This document shows, in pieces, positions 49,948 to 59,434 of a stretch of DNA of 64,000 nucleotides. Each line of letters begins with the position of its first letter. Positions within the stretch are counted from its first letter, which is position 1. Made by a program: the position numbers and the translations under genes. Source of the stretch: Isoalcanivorax pacificus W11-5 (lineage in GTDB: Bacteria > Pseudomonadota > Gammaproteobacteria > Pseudomonadales > Alcanivoracaceae); the NCBI RefSeq assembly GCF_000299335.2, contig NZ_CP004387.1, forward strand, positions 2,170,001 through 2,234,000. The letters are read 5' to 3'. Under the pieces are notes generated by a model, which saw nothing but the letters and a program-made list of their open reading frames with translations, was not told the DNA's origin and did not search any database.

Positions 49948-52197
49948 TCACGGCGTGTGCTGTGTGGCCGCGGCCTGCGGCCGCCACGGGCGCGGATACC
50001 GCGCGCGCCACAACAATGGCGCCGGATTATGGGAGCCATGCAGGCTGAATACAATCATGCCGGTCTCAGAACTGACCAGCAGCGGGACACCCAGGGCGGC
50101 GTAACGTGCGCGCACGTTCTGCGCCGGATGACCGAAGCGGTTCGCATGGCCTGCACTGGCGAATGCCCAGCGCGGCTGCGTCGCGCGCAACAGTGCATAG
50201 GACGAACTGGTCGCACTGCCATGATGCGGCACCTGCAGCACCGTCACGGGCGACAGGTCCCCCCAGGCCGCCAGCCTGTATTCCACGGGCCGGGTAATGT
50301 CGCCGGTCAGCAGCACTGTCCCGCCTCGCCCCCGGACACGCACGACGCAGCTGCGGTTGTTGCGCTGCACCAGCGGCAGCGCTGGCGTCGGCCAGAGCAC
50401 CTCCAGGCTGACACCATCCAGCGACCAGTACTGCCCGCGCAGGCAGCGGCGGGTCCCGGACGGTGGACGCTCATCGCTGCTGTAAAGGCCCTGCGCCGGC
50501 AACAGCCCGTCAAGGCCGGGCAACCCGCCCGCGTGATCGCTGTCGCCGTGGCTGATGAACGCCAGCGTCACCGGCCGTCGCTGTTTCAGCAGCCAGGGGC
50601 GCAGCACCTGCTCGCCAGCGTTACCGCCGGCCCAGCCCGGCCCCAGATCGTACAGCACCAGGTGCCGGCGGGTACGGATCGCCAGCGCCTGCCCCTGCCC
50701 CACATCAAACACCACCAGGTCGAAATCACCTTCCGCCAGCGGCGCTCCGGCTGGCCAGCACCAGGGCAGCAACAGCAGCGGCACCCACCAGCGTGGCCAC
50801 GGCCCCGGCGGGCGACACACCAGCAGGCAGGCCAGCAATACTGCCAGCGCGGCTGCCAGCGACGCGGGTGGCGGCAACAGCGGCTGCCAGGCGGCCAGAT
50901 GCTCCAACCCCTGCCAGCAGAGATCCACCAGCAGCGCCGCGAGCCACCACACCCCCTGCGCGCCGGGGAGCAGCGCGCCAACCAGCGCCAGCGGCACGAT
51001 GACCAGCGTGAACACCGGCACGGCGACCAGGTTGGCCAGCGGCGCAGCCAGCCCCCAGGCACTGAACAGCCAGGCGGAAAAGGCACCGAGCCCGAAGGAC
51101 AGCAGCCACTGCACCCGCCACAGTGAGGTATCGCCACCACGCGCCAGCCAGACCAACAGTGCAACGGCACCAAACGACAGCCAGAAGCCGTTATCCAGCG
51201 CCGCCAGCGGGTCCGGCAGCAGGACCGCCAGCGCGGCACACAACAGGGCCGTTCCCGTGCGCCAGCGCAGCCGCCACCGGATCGCCAGCAGTGCGACCAG
51301 CGACATCAGGCAGGCCCGCTGGGTCGGCAGCGCAAAACCGGCCAGCGCGGCATAACCCAGGGCAGACAGCAGTGCCGGCCAGACAGCCCATTGCGCCGGG
51401 GTGAGCCGCCAGCCGCGCGCCCACGGCGTCAGCGCTGCCCGCACCAGCCACCAGATCATGCCCGCCACCAGCGTGATGTGCAGCCCGGAAATGGCCATCA
51501 GGTGCGCCGTGCCTGTCTGCTGCAAAAGCTGCCAGTCGGCGTCGGTCAGCGCACGTCGGTCAGCGGCGATCAAGGCGGGCAGCACACGGCCGGCCGGTCG
51601 CGCCTGCCCCAGCGTCCCGGCCACCACCTGTCCGATCGCTTCGCGCAGGGGCGCCACGCCGGCGCGGGCAGGCTGATGCGCGATCAGTGCCCGGACCGTA
51701 CCGGAGGCATCTATCCCGCGCGCCATATCCAGCCGGGCGCCATCCGCCGATCCTTCATTCACACGCCCGCGCGGTGCCTGCAACCGCACGCGCAGCTGCA
51801 AATGGTCCCCGGCAGCCAGGGGCTGTGGTGCGTCATACCAGTTGAGCCGCACCAGATGCCGCCCGGGCCAGTGTGGCGAAGCCTCGACCCTCAGCACGAA
51901 CCGCCATCGCTCCCGCCCCGGCCCCAGCACCTGGCGCTCGGGCAGGTCACGAATGGTCCCCGTGACAGTGATATCCGCGCCGGCCAGTTCCGGAGGCAGC
52001 CAGCCGGCCAGGCCCTGTTGTACAGCGACACTGCCCCAGGCCACGCCGGCCAGCAGGCACAGGGCCAGCAGCCGCCACGACGGCCAGCGCCACAGGAGCG
52101 CCCTCATCAACAGAACAGCCCCGCCGCACCACCACAGCCCAGGTGCCACAAACACGCCCAGCACGATACCGATTGCCAGTGCCGTCATCCCTGACAT
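49948..52197 (-). CDS. comEC: ComEC/Rec2 DNA uptake channel protein
   Basis: 749 residues. An N-terminal OB-like domain and helices, a central competence domain (from about 200: TGTAHLMAISGLHITLVAGM), and a C-terminal metallo-beta-lactamase-like domain with FISHGDSDHAGGLPGLDG. ComEC carries single-stranded DNA through the inner membrane during transformation. The ATG at 52197 is chosen for the GGAGG six bases upstream. It is the only competence gene in the window, so it does not prove competence. Confidence 0.93.
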   Translation of the reverse strand: MSGMTALAIGIVLGVFVAPGLWWCGGAVLLMRALLWRWPSWRLLALCLLAGVAWGSVAVQQGLAGWLPPELAGADITVTGTIRDLPERQVLGPGRERWRFVLRVEASPHWPGRHLVRLNWYDAPQPLAAGDHLQLRVRLQAPRGRVNEGSADGARLDMARGIDASGTVRALIAHQPARAGVAPLREAIGQVVAGTLGQARPAGRVLPALIAADRRALTDADWQLLQQTGTAHLMAISGLHITLVAGMIWWLVRAALTPWARGWRLTPAQWAVWPALLSALGYAALAGFALPTQRACLMSLVALLAIRWRLRWRTGTALLCAALAVLLPDPLAALDNGFWLSFGAVALLVWLARGGDTSLWRVQWLLSFGLGAFSAWLFSAWGLAAPLANLVAVPVFTLVIVPLALVGALLPGAQGVWWLAALLVDLCWQGLEHLAAWQPLLPPPASLAAALAVLLACLLVCRPPGPWPRWWVPLLLLPWCWPAGAPLAEGDFDLVVFDVGQGQALAIRTRRHLVLYDLGPGWAGGNAGEQVLRPWLLKQRRPVTLAFISHGDSDHAGGLPGLDGLLPAQGLYSSDERPPSGTRRCLRGQYWSLDGVSLEVLWPTPALPLVQRNNRSCVVRVRGRGGTVLLTGDITRPVEYRLAAWGDLSPVTVLQVPHHGSATSSSYALLRATQPRWAFASAGHANRFGHPAQNVRARYAALGVPLLVSSETGMIVFSLHGSHNPAPLLWRARYPRPWRPQAAATQHTP

Positions 52198-52331
52198 GCT
52201 TCCCTCCCGCACAGCCACTCCAGGCAGCACAGGATCACAGGCTTGCGTCGCGTTGTACGGTATCGGCGTGCAATCAGCCCGGGTCGACAGGCATAATGGC
52301 GCCCGCCGCCCCCAGCCAGTACCCCGGATGC

Positions 52332-52841
52332 ATGCCCAGACGCCTGTTCAGAAAATACCTGCCCAGCCCTGAGCGCCTGACCCGCTTCAGCGCACTCGGA
52401 CGTCGCAGTGGATTACTGGCCGACCCGAACCTGTGGCACCTGAACCGGCGCTCGCTGTCCGGCGCCGCCTTTGTCGGCATATTCTGTGCATTCCTGCCGA
52501 TTCCCATGCAGATGGTGCTGGCCGCCCTGCTGGCGCTGCGCTTCAAGTGCAACCTGCCGTTGTCGATGGTGCTGGTGTGGATCAGCAACCCGGTCACCTA
52601 TGTCCCGGTGTTCTATTTCAGCTACCGGGTCGGTGCCTGGCTGCTGGACATGCCCCGGCACATGCCGGAGCAGGTCACGGTGGCCTGGTTCGTCGAGCAA
52701 TTACTGCCGCTCTGGCTCGGATCACTGCTGTGTGGACTGGCGTTCGGACTGGCCGGCTTCATATCGATCCGGCTGCTGTGGCGGCTGGCCATCGTGCGCA
52801 GCTGGCAGGCACGCCGCCGGCGACGCGCCCGTGACGGCTAA
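52332..52841 (+). CDS. DUF2062 membrane protein, copy 1
   Basis: 169 residues starting MPRRLFRKYLPSPERLTRF. About three helices; the conserved block is [20 protein letters not shown] followed by PIPMQMVLAALLAL and the [16 protein letters not shown] motif. Basic C-terminal tail. Function unknown in this family. A CATAAT -10-like box (52292-52297) lies 35 bases upstream. It is divergent from comEC and followed by a close paralogue. Confidence 0.85.
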   Translation: MPRRLFRKYLPSPERLTRFSALGRRSGLLADPNLWHLNRRSLSGAAFVGIFCAFLPIPMQMVLAALLALRFKCNLPLSMVLVWISNPVTYVPVFYFSYRVGAWLLDMPRHMPEQVTVAWFVEQLLPLWLGSLLCGLAFGLAGFISIRLLWRLAIVRSWQARRRRRARDG

Positions 52842-52936
52842 ACGCATGCGTCAGGCCAACGTCTAATCCCTTTGAGCATGTCATTGGCCGCCGATCAGGG
52901 CATAATGCGCGCCACACTCACAGCCCTCCCGCCGGC

Positions 52937-53464
52937 ATGCCCAAGCACCTGTTCCGAAAACACCTGCCCTCTGCAGACCGGATACGGCAAAGCAAATCGC
53001 TGGGGCTGTTCGGGGAGATACTGGGCGATCCCGGGCTCTGGCATCTGAACCGGCGTTCGTTGTCCGGTGCAGTCTTCATCGGCACGGTGGCTGCGCTGTT
53101 GCCGATGCCTTTCCAGATGCTGCCGGCGACCCTGCTGGCGATCTATTTCAAGTGCAATCTGCCGCTGTCACTGGCGATCGTGTGGCTGACCAATCCCTTT
53201 ACCTATGTGCCGGTGTTCTATTTCACCTACCGTGTCGGCGCGCGTCTGCTGGACATGCCGGTCACGCCACCACACCCGGTCAGCTTTGCCTGGCTGGCCG
53301 AGCAGATGATTCCGCTGTGGGTGGGGTCGTTGCTGTGTGGTGTACTGTTCGGACTGGCCGGCATGGTGATCACACGGCTGCTGTGGCGGCTGGCGGTGGT
53401 ACGGAGCTGGAAACAGCGTCGCCAGCTCCGCCTGAAAATCAGAAAACAGAACGTCAGGAAATAG
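52937..53464 (+). CDS. DUF2062 membrane protein, copy 2
   Basis: 175 residues, collinear with the preceding gene across its length ([66 protein letters not shown]). It is a tandem duplicate. It has its own CATAATGCGC box (52901-52910), matching that of copy 1. The tail is more basic ([14 protein letters not shown]). Its end overlaps the end of lolD on the other strand by 11 bases. Confidence 0.85.
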   Translation: MPKHLFRKHLPSADRIRQSKSLGLFGEILGDPGLWHLNRRSLSGAVFIGTVAALLPMPFQMLPATLLAIYFKCNLPLSLAIVWLTNPFTYVPVFYFTYRVGARLLDMPVTPPHPVSFAWLAEQMIPLWVGSLLCGVLFGLAGMVITRLLWRLAVVRSWKQRRQLRLKIRKQNVRK

Positions 53465-54170
53465 CCGATACCGGCGCACCACTGAAAGGCTGCAGGCGCC
53501 CGTCATGCAGTTCAAGCTGGTGTGCGCAGCGCGTCGCAAAGCCGGTGTCATGCGTGACGATCAACAGTGCCGTCTGGAACTGGCGGTTCAGCGCCAGCAT
53601 CAGATCCTGCACCTGTACCGCCGTGCGTTCGTCCAGATTACCGGTGGGCTCATCGGCCAGCACGATGGCAGGCCGGGTCACCAGCGCCCGCGCGATCGCC
53701 ACCCGCTGGCGTTCGCCACCACTGAGCGCGGCCGGCTTGTGCTGCAGCCGATGCGACAGCCCCACTGCCTTGAGCATGTCCGTCGCGGCGGTCGTCGCAT
53801 CCGACGGGCTTGCCTGACGGATCAGCAACGGCATGGCAACGTTTTCCAGCGCCGTAAATTCCGGCAACAGATGATGGAACTGGTAGATGAACCCCATGCG
53901 GCGATTACGCAGCACACCGCGCTGGGCTTCCGTCATCCCGGCCAGGTCCTGGCCACAGACGGACACCACACCTTCCGTGGGCCGGTCCAGGCCGCCCAGC
54001 AGATTCAACAGCGTGGACTTGCCGGAACCGGAAGTGCCGACAATCGAAAGGGTCTCGCCCGCTTCCATGCGCAGATCAAGCCCGCGCAACACTTCCACAT
54101 TGCCGCCGCCCTCGTCATAGCGTTTGACCAGAGCACTCGCCTGGATCACCGGCGCCGATACATCATTCAT
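53454..54170 (-). CDS. lolD: Lipoprotein-releasing system ATPase LolD
   Basis: 238-residue ABC ATPase that powers extraction of outer-membrane lipoproteins to LolA. Walker [10 protein letters not shown], signature LSGGERQR, Walker [13 protein letters not shown]. The LolD-type motif [19 protein letters not shown] is present. It overlaps the permease gene by eight bases. The single permease beside it suggests an LolCD or LolF-type arrangement. Confidence 0.95.
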   Translation of the reverse strand: MNDVSAPVIQASALVKRYDEGGGNVEVLRGLDLRMEAGETLSIVGTSGSGKSTLLNLLGGLDRPTEGVVSVCGQDLAGMTEAQRGVLRNRRMGFIYQFHHLLPEFTALENVAMPLLIRQASPSDATTAATDMLKAVGLSHRLQHKPAALSGGERQRVAIARALVTRPAIVLADEPTGNLDERTAVQVQDLMLALNRQFQTALLIVTHDTGFATRCAHQLELHDGRLQPFSGAPVSAIS

Positions 54171-55407
54171 AACGCAGCGCCTCCGCCGGTTGCACGCGGC
54201 TGGCCCGCCAGGACGGATACAGCGTGGCCGAGAAACTGATCAGCATGGCGATGGCAGCGATCACACCGACATCCCCCCATTGCAGCTCCGAAGGCAGATA
54301 ATTGACGAAATAAGCGTCAAACATGTGCGCATTGAAGGTGCTTTCAATCCATTGGCCGATATCGGAAACATTGGTCGCGAGCAATATGCCCAGCAGCACA
54401 CCGAACCCGGTGCCGGCCAGGCCGATCAGCGTCCCCTGCACCATGAAAATCCGCATGATCATGCCCGGGGTGGCCCCCAGTGTGCGCAACACGGCAATAT
54501 TCGCGCGCTTCTCGGTCACCAGCATGACCTGGCTGGAAATGATGTTGAATGCCGCCACGGCGACAATGAACGACAGCAGCAGCGTCATCATGGTCTTTTC
54601 CATGCGGATGGCCTGAAACAGATTGCCGTGGCTGCGTGTCCAGTCGGTGGTGTAGTAGCCGTTGCCAAGCGTTTGCTGCAGCGTCCAGCCGACACGCGGT
54701 GCCTGGAACAGGTCATCCAGCCGCAGCCGTACGCCTTCCACGGTGTCGGTCTGCCGGGCCATGCGTGCAGCGTCGCTGACACTCACGTAGGCCAGCAGGG
54801 AATCCACCTCGGCCCGCACGCGGAAAATACCGGTCACGGTGAAACGTCGAAAGCGCGGTGTCACGCCGGCCGGCGACAGGCTCGCCTCCGGCAGCACCAG
54901 CACGACCTTGTCGCCCAGTTCCACGCCGAGTTTTCGTGCCAGGCCATAGCCCAGCACCATGTTGTATTCACCGGGCACGAGGCTGTCGAGTTCGCCTTCC
55001 CACATGAAATCGCCAACGATCGAGACATTGCGCTCGGCCTCCGGTTCGATCCCGTTCACCATCAGGCCGGCCACCGTGCCGCGGTGTGTGAGCATGCCCT
55101 GCAATTCCACGAACGGCGCGGCGCCCTTGACGCCTGGCTCGCGCAGTACACGGTCGGCCAGCGCACGCCAGTCCTCGACCGGCTCGCGGCCGTGCACCGA
55201 CAGGTGCGTGACCATACCGAGAATGCGGGTCTGCAATTCACGCTCGAAGCCGTTCATTACCGACAGGACGGTAATCAGCACCGCCACGCCGAGCATCAGC
55301 CCCAGCGCGGAAATCAGCGTGATCACGGAAATAAAGCTGTTGCGCGTCCGGGCACCGGTGTACCGCACGCCAACAAAAAGAGAGAAAGGTCTGAACATGG
55401 CGCGCAT
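54163..55407 (-). CDS. lolC: Lipoprotein-releasing system permease LolC/LolE family
   Basis: 414 residues, four helices (one N-terminal, three C-terminal) with a large periplasmic domain. N-terminal [20 protein letters not shown] is the family signature, and the C-terminal block is [20 protein letters not shown]. Only one permease gene is present; relatives carry lolC and lolE either side of lolD. Whether this is LolC, LolE or a LolF homodimer cannot be decided from the window. No second permease gene follows within the window. Confidence 0.92.
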   Translation of the reverse strand: MRAMFRPFSLFVGVRYTGARTRNSFISVITLISALGLMLGVAVLITVLSVMNGFERELQTRILGMVTHLSVHGREPVEDWRALADRVLREPGVKGAAPFVELQGMLTHRGTVAGLMVNGIEPEAERNVSIVGDFMWEGELDSLVPGEYNMVLGYGLARKLGVELGDKVVLVLPEASLSPAGVTPRFRRFTVTGIFRVRAEVDSLLAYVSVSDAARMARQTDTVEGVRLRLDDLFQAPRVGWTLQQTLGNGYYTTDWTRSHGNLFQAIRMEKTMMTLLLSFIVAVAAFNIISSQVMLVTEKRANIAVLRTLGATPGMIMRIFMVQGTLIGLAGTGFGVLLGILLATNVSDIGQWIESTFNAHMFDAYFVNYLPSELQWGDVGVIAAIAMLISFSATLYPSWRASRVQPAEALRYE

Positions 55408-55582
55408 TTAATCACTATTGATCCTGCCCCGGCAATCAGGTCGGTCGATTGCCACCCACATTGGTACAGCCACCCGCCGCACGGGCCGCACCACCACAAC
55501 AGGCACTGTGACCGGAATGGCCGTCGTGGGTTCCGGCTGTCGCTTTGTGATGAAAGTCCTTATTCCCGAACTGCCAAAGTGA

Positions 55583-55621
55583 TTGAATAACAACATCTAA
55601 CTTTCTAATATCACGAAAGTT
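55583..55621 (+). promoter_or_regulatory. Promoter with exact dyad over its -10 box
   Basis: TTGAAT (55583-55588), a 17-base spacer and TAATAT (55606-55611) form a good sigma70 promoter for the next gene. AACTTTC (55599-55605), nine bases, then GAAAGTT (55615-55621) is a perfect 7-bp inverted repeat centred on the -10, the usual position of a repressor operator. The regulator is not known. Confidence 0.7.
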
Positions 55622-55645
55622 TACAGCTCCCATGGGGGAACCGGG

Positions 55646-56461
55646 ATGCCTATAAGAACAAGCCGTGCCACGGCGCTGTCTGTGTTGCGCCGCCTAGCCG
55701 GCCTCGTTTTGATTGCCTGCACCACCACTGCCCATGGCGGCGACCTGCCCGAACGCGGCATGACAAAGTCCGCCGTCGAGCGCGCTTTCGGTGCTCCCGG
55801 AGAGAAACGCGCACCGGTGGGCCAGCCCCCCATCAGCCGCTGGGTCTACCCCGATTTCACTGTCTATTTTGAAGGCGACTACACGCTGCACGCTGTATCG
55901 CACCAGCCGCCACCAACACCGGCCGCCGTACCGGAGGTCGTCAGCGGCCCTTCAGCCGACACGCCAGCCGAACAGGCATCGCCAGCCGAAAGCCGGTCCG
56001 AATATCGCTTTGATCCGGCCACCGGCCAGATCATCCCGCTGGGCGATGATGCAGCACCGCCGGCGCCCCAGGCTGCACCAGTCAGCGAACCCGCCGACGT
56101 CGCACCCGCGCAGACAGCCCCCGCAGAACCTGCGCCGGCTGCACCCGAGGCGCCGGAAGAGCATGCGGACAGGCCGGCAGAGCAGGACGAAGGCAAACGC
56201 CCGGCCCGCTTCCGTTTTGATCCGGCCTCCGGCCGCATCATCATGGACGACGGCCAGCCACCAGCCACCGCCAACCCCGGTGGCGCGCCAGCGGCAGCGT
56301 CCGAGCCTGCACAATCGGAGCCGGCTGCCACCCCGGACACGGCAGCGCCGCCCGCCGAAACAGCCGTGGAACCCACGGACGGGCAGGAGAACACCCCGTC
56401 GGCACCGCAGGAGGCACCCGCTGACGACAACAGCGCAGGCGGCTTCCGCATGCAGTGGTAA
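55646..56461 (+). CDS. Secreted Pro/Ala-rich protein with BamE-like N-terminal segment
   Basis: 271 residues. Signal peptide (VLRRLAGLVLIACTTTAHGG), then a small domain of about 50 residues (GMTKSAVERAFGAPGEKRAP, PPISRWVYPDFTVYFEGD) like the SmpA/BamE-type fold seen in short periplasmic proteins. The rest is disordered and Pro/Ala/Glu-rich. A short motif repeats: YRFDPATGQIIPLGDD, FRFDPASGRIIMDDG, and a shorter GGFRMQW at the C-terminus. GGGGGAA precedes the ATG. Function unknown. A tail of this sort often spans periplasm or contacts peptidoglycan, but that is a guess. Confidence 0.75.
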   Translation: MPIRTSRATALSVLRRLAGLVLIACTTTAHGGDLPERGMTKSAVERAFGAPGEKRAPVGQPPISRWVYPDFTVYFEGDYTLHAVSHQPPPTPAAVPEVVSGPSADTPAEQASPAESRSEYRFDPATGQIIPLGDDAAPPAPQAAPVSEPADVAPAQTAPAEPAPAAPEAPEEHADRPAEQDEGKRPARFRFDPASGRIIMDDGQPPATANPGGAPAAASEPAQSEPAATPDTAAPPAETAVEPTDGQENTPSAPQEAPADDNSAGGFRMQW

Positions 56462-56467
56462 TCACCG

Positions 56468-56490
56468 GGCCCGCCGTCGGCGGGCCTTTT
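56468..56490 (+). terminator. Terminator after the Pro/Ala-rich protein gene
   Basis: GGCCCGCC, loop GTC, GGCGGGCC, TTTT: an 8-bp stem and short T-run just after the stop. Confidence 0.85.
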
Positions 56491-56592
56491 CCCTGTGCGC
56501 ATTCACGCACCGGATTTTAAGCCTTTTCCTACACCATTCTCCGCCCCGGCTTACACGCCGGCAGGCAATCCACGCACGAGTCAAAATCGTGC

Positions 56593-56620
56593 TTGCCAAG
56601 CAGGCTGCTTGCCTTATCCT
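56593..56620 (+). promoter_or_regulatory. Candidate aguA promoter
   Basis: TTGCCA (56593-56598), 16 bases and TATCCT (56615-56620), 36 bases before the aguA ATG. Spacing is slightly short and the -10 imperfect. Confidence 0.45.
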
Positions 56621-56656
56621 TTCGCCCCGAACTCCCTGTCACACTGAGGTTTGATC

Positions 56657-57673
56657 ATGTCCGCACAGCCGCACCTGCTTCCCGAATGGCATCCGCAATG
56701 GGGCGTGATGATCGCCTGGCCCCATGCCGATACCGACTGGGCAGGGATTCTGCCGGCAGCCGAGGCGACCTACACCGCTATCGCCGAAGCGGTACTGGAC
56801 CGTGAACACCTGCTGGTGCTGTGCAAGGATGCCGCGCATGGCGACTCTATAAAGCAGCACCTTGTGGAACAGGGCGCCAATGTCGCGCGCCTGCACCTGC
56901 GTGCCCTGCCCTACAACGACACCTGGGCTCGTGATTTCGGCCCCATCGCCATCAGCCGTGCCGGCACGACCCACCTGCTGGACTTCACCTTCAATGGCTG
57001 GGGGGGCAAGTTCGCCGCAGACGACGACAACGCCGCCAATGGCCGGCTCGACTGGCAGGTACCGCGAGTGCCCGTGGACCTGGTCCTGGAAGGCGGCTCC
57101 ATTGACACGGATGGTCACGGCAATCTGCTGACGACACGGCATTGCCTGCTGAACCCGAACCGTAATCCGTCGCTGGACCAGGCCGCCATCGAAACACGGC
57201 TGCGTGAACTGCTCGGCGTCAAGCATATCTGGTGGCTGGAGAACGGCCACCTGGAAGGTGACGACACCGACGCCCACGTCGACACCCTGGCACGCTTCTG
57301 CAACGCGCGCACCATCGCCTATGTACAGTGCACCGACGCCAGTGACAGCCACTATGAGGCGCTGCATGCGATGGAGCAGGAACTGTTTGCCCTGGCCGGC
57401 CGTGAGCAGATTGATCTGGTGCCACTGCCGATGCCGCCGGCACAGTTTGATGAAGCAGGCGAACGCCTGCCGGCCACCTATGCCAATTTTCTGATTATCA
57501 ACGGTGCCGTACTGGTGCCGGTGTACGACTGCGACACCGACGCTTCGGCGCTGGACCAATTGGCCGACGCCTTCCCCGATCGCGACATCATCGGCATCGA
57601 CTGCCGCCCCCTGATCGCCCAGCATGGCAGCCTGCATTGTGTCACCATGCAGTTGCCCGAAGGCGTCCGCTGA
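56657..57673 (+). CDS. aguA: Agmatine deiminase
   Basis: 338 residues of the guanidino-group-modifying fold. It converts agmatine to N-carbamoylputrescine. Conserved substrate contacts include LPYNDTWARDFGPI, LEGGSIDTDGHG and WLENGHLEGDDTDAHVD; the nucleophilic Cys is in HGSLHCVTMQLPEG. The ATG at 56657 has GAGGT six bases upstream; a TTG six bases earlier is less likely. The next gene encodes the following step, so the pair forms the agmatine-to-putrescine route. Confidence 0.93.
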   Translation: MSAQPHLLPEWHPQWGVMIAWPHADTDWAGILPAAEATYTAIAEAVLDREHLLVLCKDAAHGDSIKQHLVEQGANVARLHLRALPYNDTWARDFGPIAISRAGTTHLLDFTFNGWGGKFAADDDNAANGRLDWQVPRVPVDLVLEGGSIDTDGHGNLLTTRHCLLNPNRNPSLDQAAIETRLRELLGVKHIWWLENGHLEGDDTDAHVDTLARFCNARTIAYVQCTDASDSHYEALHAMEQELFALAGREQIDLVPLPMPPAQFDEAGERLPATYANFLIINGAVLVPVYDCDTDASALDQLADAFPDRDIIGIDCRPLIAQHGSLHCVTMQLPEGVR

Positions 57674-57693
57674 CTGCTCACCGGAGACTGACC

Positions 57694-58590
57694 ATGCGCG
57701 TTGCCGTGATTCAGCAAACCAACAGTGACGATCTGCAAGCCAACCTGGAACACTCCGTGGCACTGGTACGCGATGCCGCCCGCCAGGGAGCCGAACTGGT
57801 GCTGTTGCAGGAGTTGCATCGCAGCCTGTATTTCTGCCAGACCGAAGACACCCGGTGTTTCGATCTGGCCGAGAGCATTCCCGGCCCGTCTACAGAGCGG
57901 CTCGGTGCACTGGCCAAGGAACTTGGCATCGTGCTGGTCGGCAGCCTGTTTGAAAAACGCGCCACCGGCCTGTACCACAACACGGCCGTTGTTCTCGAGC
58001 GGGACGGCAGCCTGGCTGGTGTGTACCGCAAGATGCACATTCCTGATGACCCCGGCTTCTACGAGAAATTTTTCTTTACCCCGGGTGACGCACAGTTCAA
58101 TGACGGCCGCAGCGGCTTTTCACCGATCCGCACCTCGGTGGGAAATCTCGGCCTGCTGGTGTGCTGGGATCAGTGGTATCCGGAAGCGGCGCGTCTGATG
58201 GCGCTGGCCGGTGCCGACCTGCTGCTTTACCCGACAGCCATCGGCTGGGACCCCGCTGATGACGACGCCGAGAAACAACGGCAATGCGATGCCTGGATCA
58301 CGGTGCAGCGCGCGCACGCCATCGCCAACGGCCTGCCTGTGCTGGTCGCCAACCGCACCGGCTTCGAGGCGGCACCCGACAACACTGGCCAGGGTATCCG
58401 CTTCTGGGGCAACAGCTTCGTCGCCGGCCCCCAGGGTGAATTCCTCGCCCGGGCGGACGCCGACAATGACACTGTCCTGATCGCCGACGTGGACCTGCAG
58501 CGCAGCGAAACGGTACGCCGCATCTGGCCCTACCTGCGTGACCGCCGCATCGACGCCTATGGCGATCTCACCAAGCGTTATCGCGACTGA
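57694..58590 (+). CDS. aguB: N-carbamoylputrescine amidase
   Basis: 298-residue nitrilase-superfamily enzyme that hydrolyses N-carbamoylputrescine to putrescine, CO2 and ammonia. The Glu-Lys-Cys triad is visible in LLQELHRSLYF, YRKMHIPDDPGFYEKFFFTP and LLVCWDQWYPEAARL. The ATG at 57694 has GGAG eight bases upstream and gives the family N-terminus (MRVAVIQQTNSDD). It lies 20 bases after aguA and ends 17 bases before convergent exoD. Confidence 0.95.
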   Translation: MRVAVIQQTNSDDLQANLEHSVALVRDAARQGAELVLLQELHRSLYFCQTEDTRCFDLAESIPGPSTERLGALAKELGIVLVGSLFEKRATGLYHNTAVVLERDGSLAGVYRKMHIPDDPGFYEKFFFTPGDAQFNDGRSGFSPIRTSVGNLGLLVCWDQWYPEAARLMALAGADLLLYPTAIGWDPADDDAEKQRQCDAWITVQRAHAIANGLPVLVANRTGFEAAPDNTGQGIRFWGNSFVAGPQGEFLARADADNDTVLIADVDLQRSETVRRIWPYLRDRRIDAYGDLTKRYRD

Positions 58591-58597
58591 CGGAACA

Positions 58598-58618
58598 TGG
58601 GCGGCGTTCAGCCGCCCA
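58598..58618. terminator. Hairpin between convergent aguB and the exoD-like gene
   Basis: Perfect 8-bp stem TGGGCGGC/GCCGCCCA with loop GTTCA, overlapping the end of the exoD-like gene. No T-run, so termination strength is uncertain. Confidence 0.5.
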
Positions 58619-59201
58619 CTGATGTCACCCCCAGCCCGGCCAGAACGCCGGTCAGCAACAACGCAATCAGCGCCAGCAATCCATCATGCGCAACCAGCGC
58701 CAGCGCGTAGACACAGATCACCGCCGCTGCGGTCGTCGCCATAAAGGGCAGCGGCTCCAGCAGCGGCATGGTGGCCGCCACCAGGATACAGAGCAATGCA
58801 ATCACCTGGGAAAAGGGCCGGCGAACAAAAAGCGACCAGCGTGGCTTGAGCAACCGGTCAACGGCACGCGCCAGCGGGCTGATAAATCGTACCGCACGGT
58901 CCAGCGTTGTACGCCGCAGATTCAGCCTCAACAGCCAGCGCGGCAACCAGATGCTGCGACGCCCGCACAACAATTGCAGCGCGATCAGGCAAATGATGAT
59001 CGCGCCAATGGTCGGCACCGTCGGAATACCGCTGACCGGTGAAAGAATAATCATCGCCGGCACCAGCAATACCGGCCCGAACGAACGCGTGCCGACTGCA
59101 TCCAGCATATCCTGCACGGATACCTTGTCCCCCTCGCCTGCGGACCGGACGCGCTCCATCACCTGATGCAGTGTGCTGAGGGCGTCATCCGCACTTGTCA
59201 T
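58608..59201 (-). CDS. ExoD-family membrane protein
   Basis: 197 residues. After a cytoplasmic start (STLHQVMERVRSAGEGDKVS) comes the family block GTRSFGPVLLVPAMIILSPV and SGIPTVPTIG, then about four helices. ExoD was named for an exopolysaccharide and alkali-sensitivity phenotype in Rhizobium; its molecular role is unclear. The ATG at 59201 with AAGGAAG is preferred over one 30 bases upstream. It is divergent from the XRE regulator. Confidence 0.85.
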   Translation of the reverse strand: MTSADDALSTLHQVMERVRSAGEGDKVSVQDMLDAVGTRSFGPVLLVPAMIILSPVSGIPTVPTIGAIIICLIALQLLCGRRSIWLPRWLLRLNLRRTTLDRAVRFISPLARAVDRLLKPRWSLFVRRPFSQVIALLCILVAATMPLLEPLPFMATTAAAVICVYALALVAHDGLLALIALLLTGVLAGLGVTSVGG

Positions 59202-59434
59202 TTTTTCTTCCTTTTTGATGTTTTTTGCCAACTGGCGAAATGCTGTTACGACACTGGTATAACGTCGGGACAGACGCCATCAGAAAAACGCATGACGACA
59301 CCCCGAAGGAGCGACCGTCCATCCCGGCGTACTTGCATCCACATGAGCCATGCGCCATTTTATATCCGCCAATGCAGCAATAACGCATGGCGACAATTCG
59401 CAAATGCCACAGCACATAACACAGACGGATCTCC

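Noticed and set aside
49948-52197. comEC as proof of natural transformation
   Set aside because: One gene is widespread in non-competent species, and no other competence gene is in the window.
55408-55596. Minus-strand 62-codon frame upstream of the lolC-type gene
   Set aside because: Low-complexity Val/Arg/Pro composition, no ribosome site, and it lies where the lolC promoter should be.
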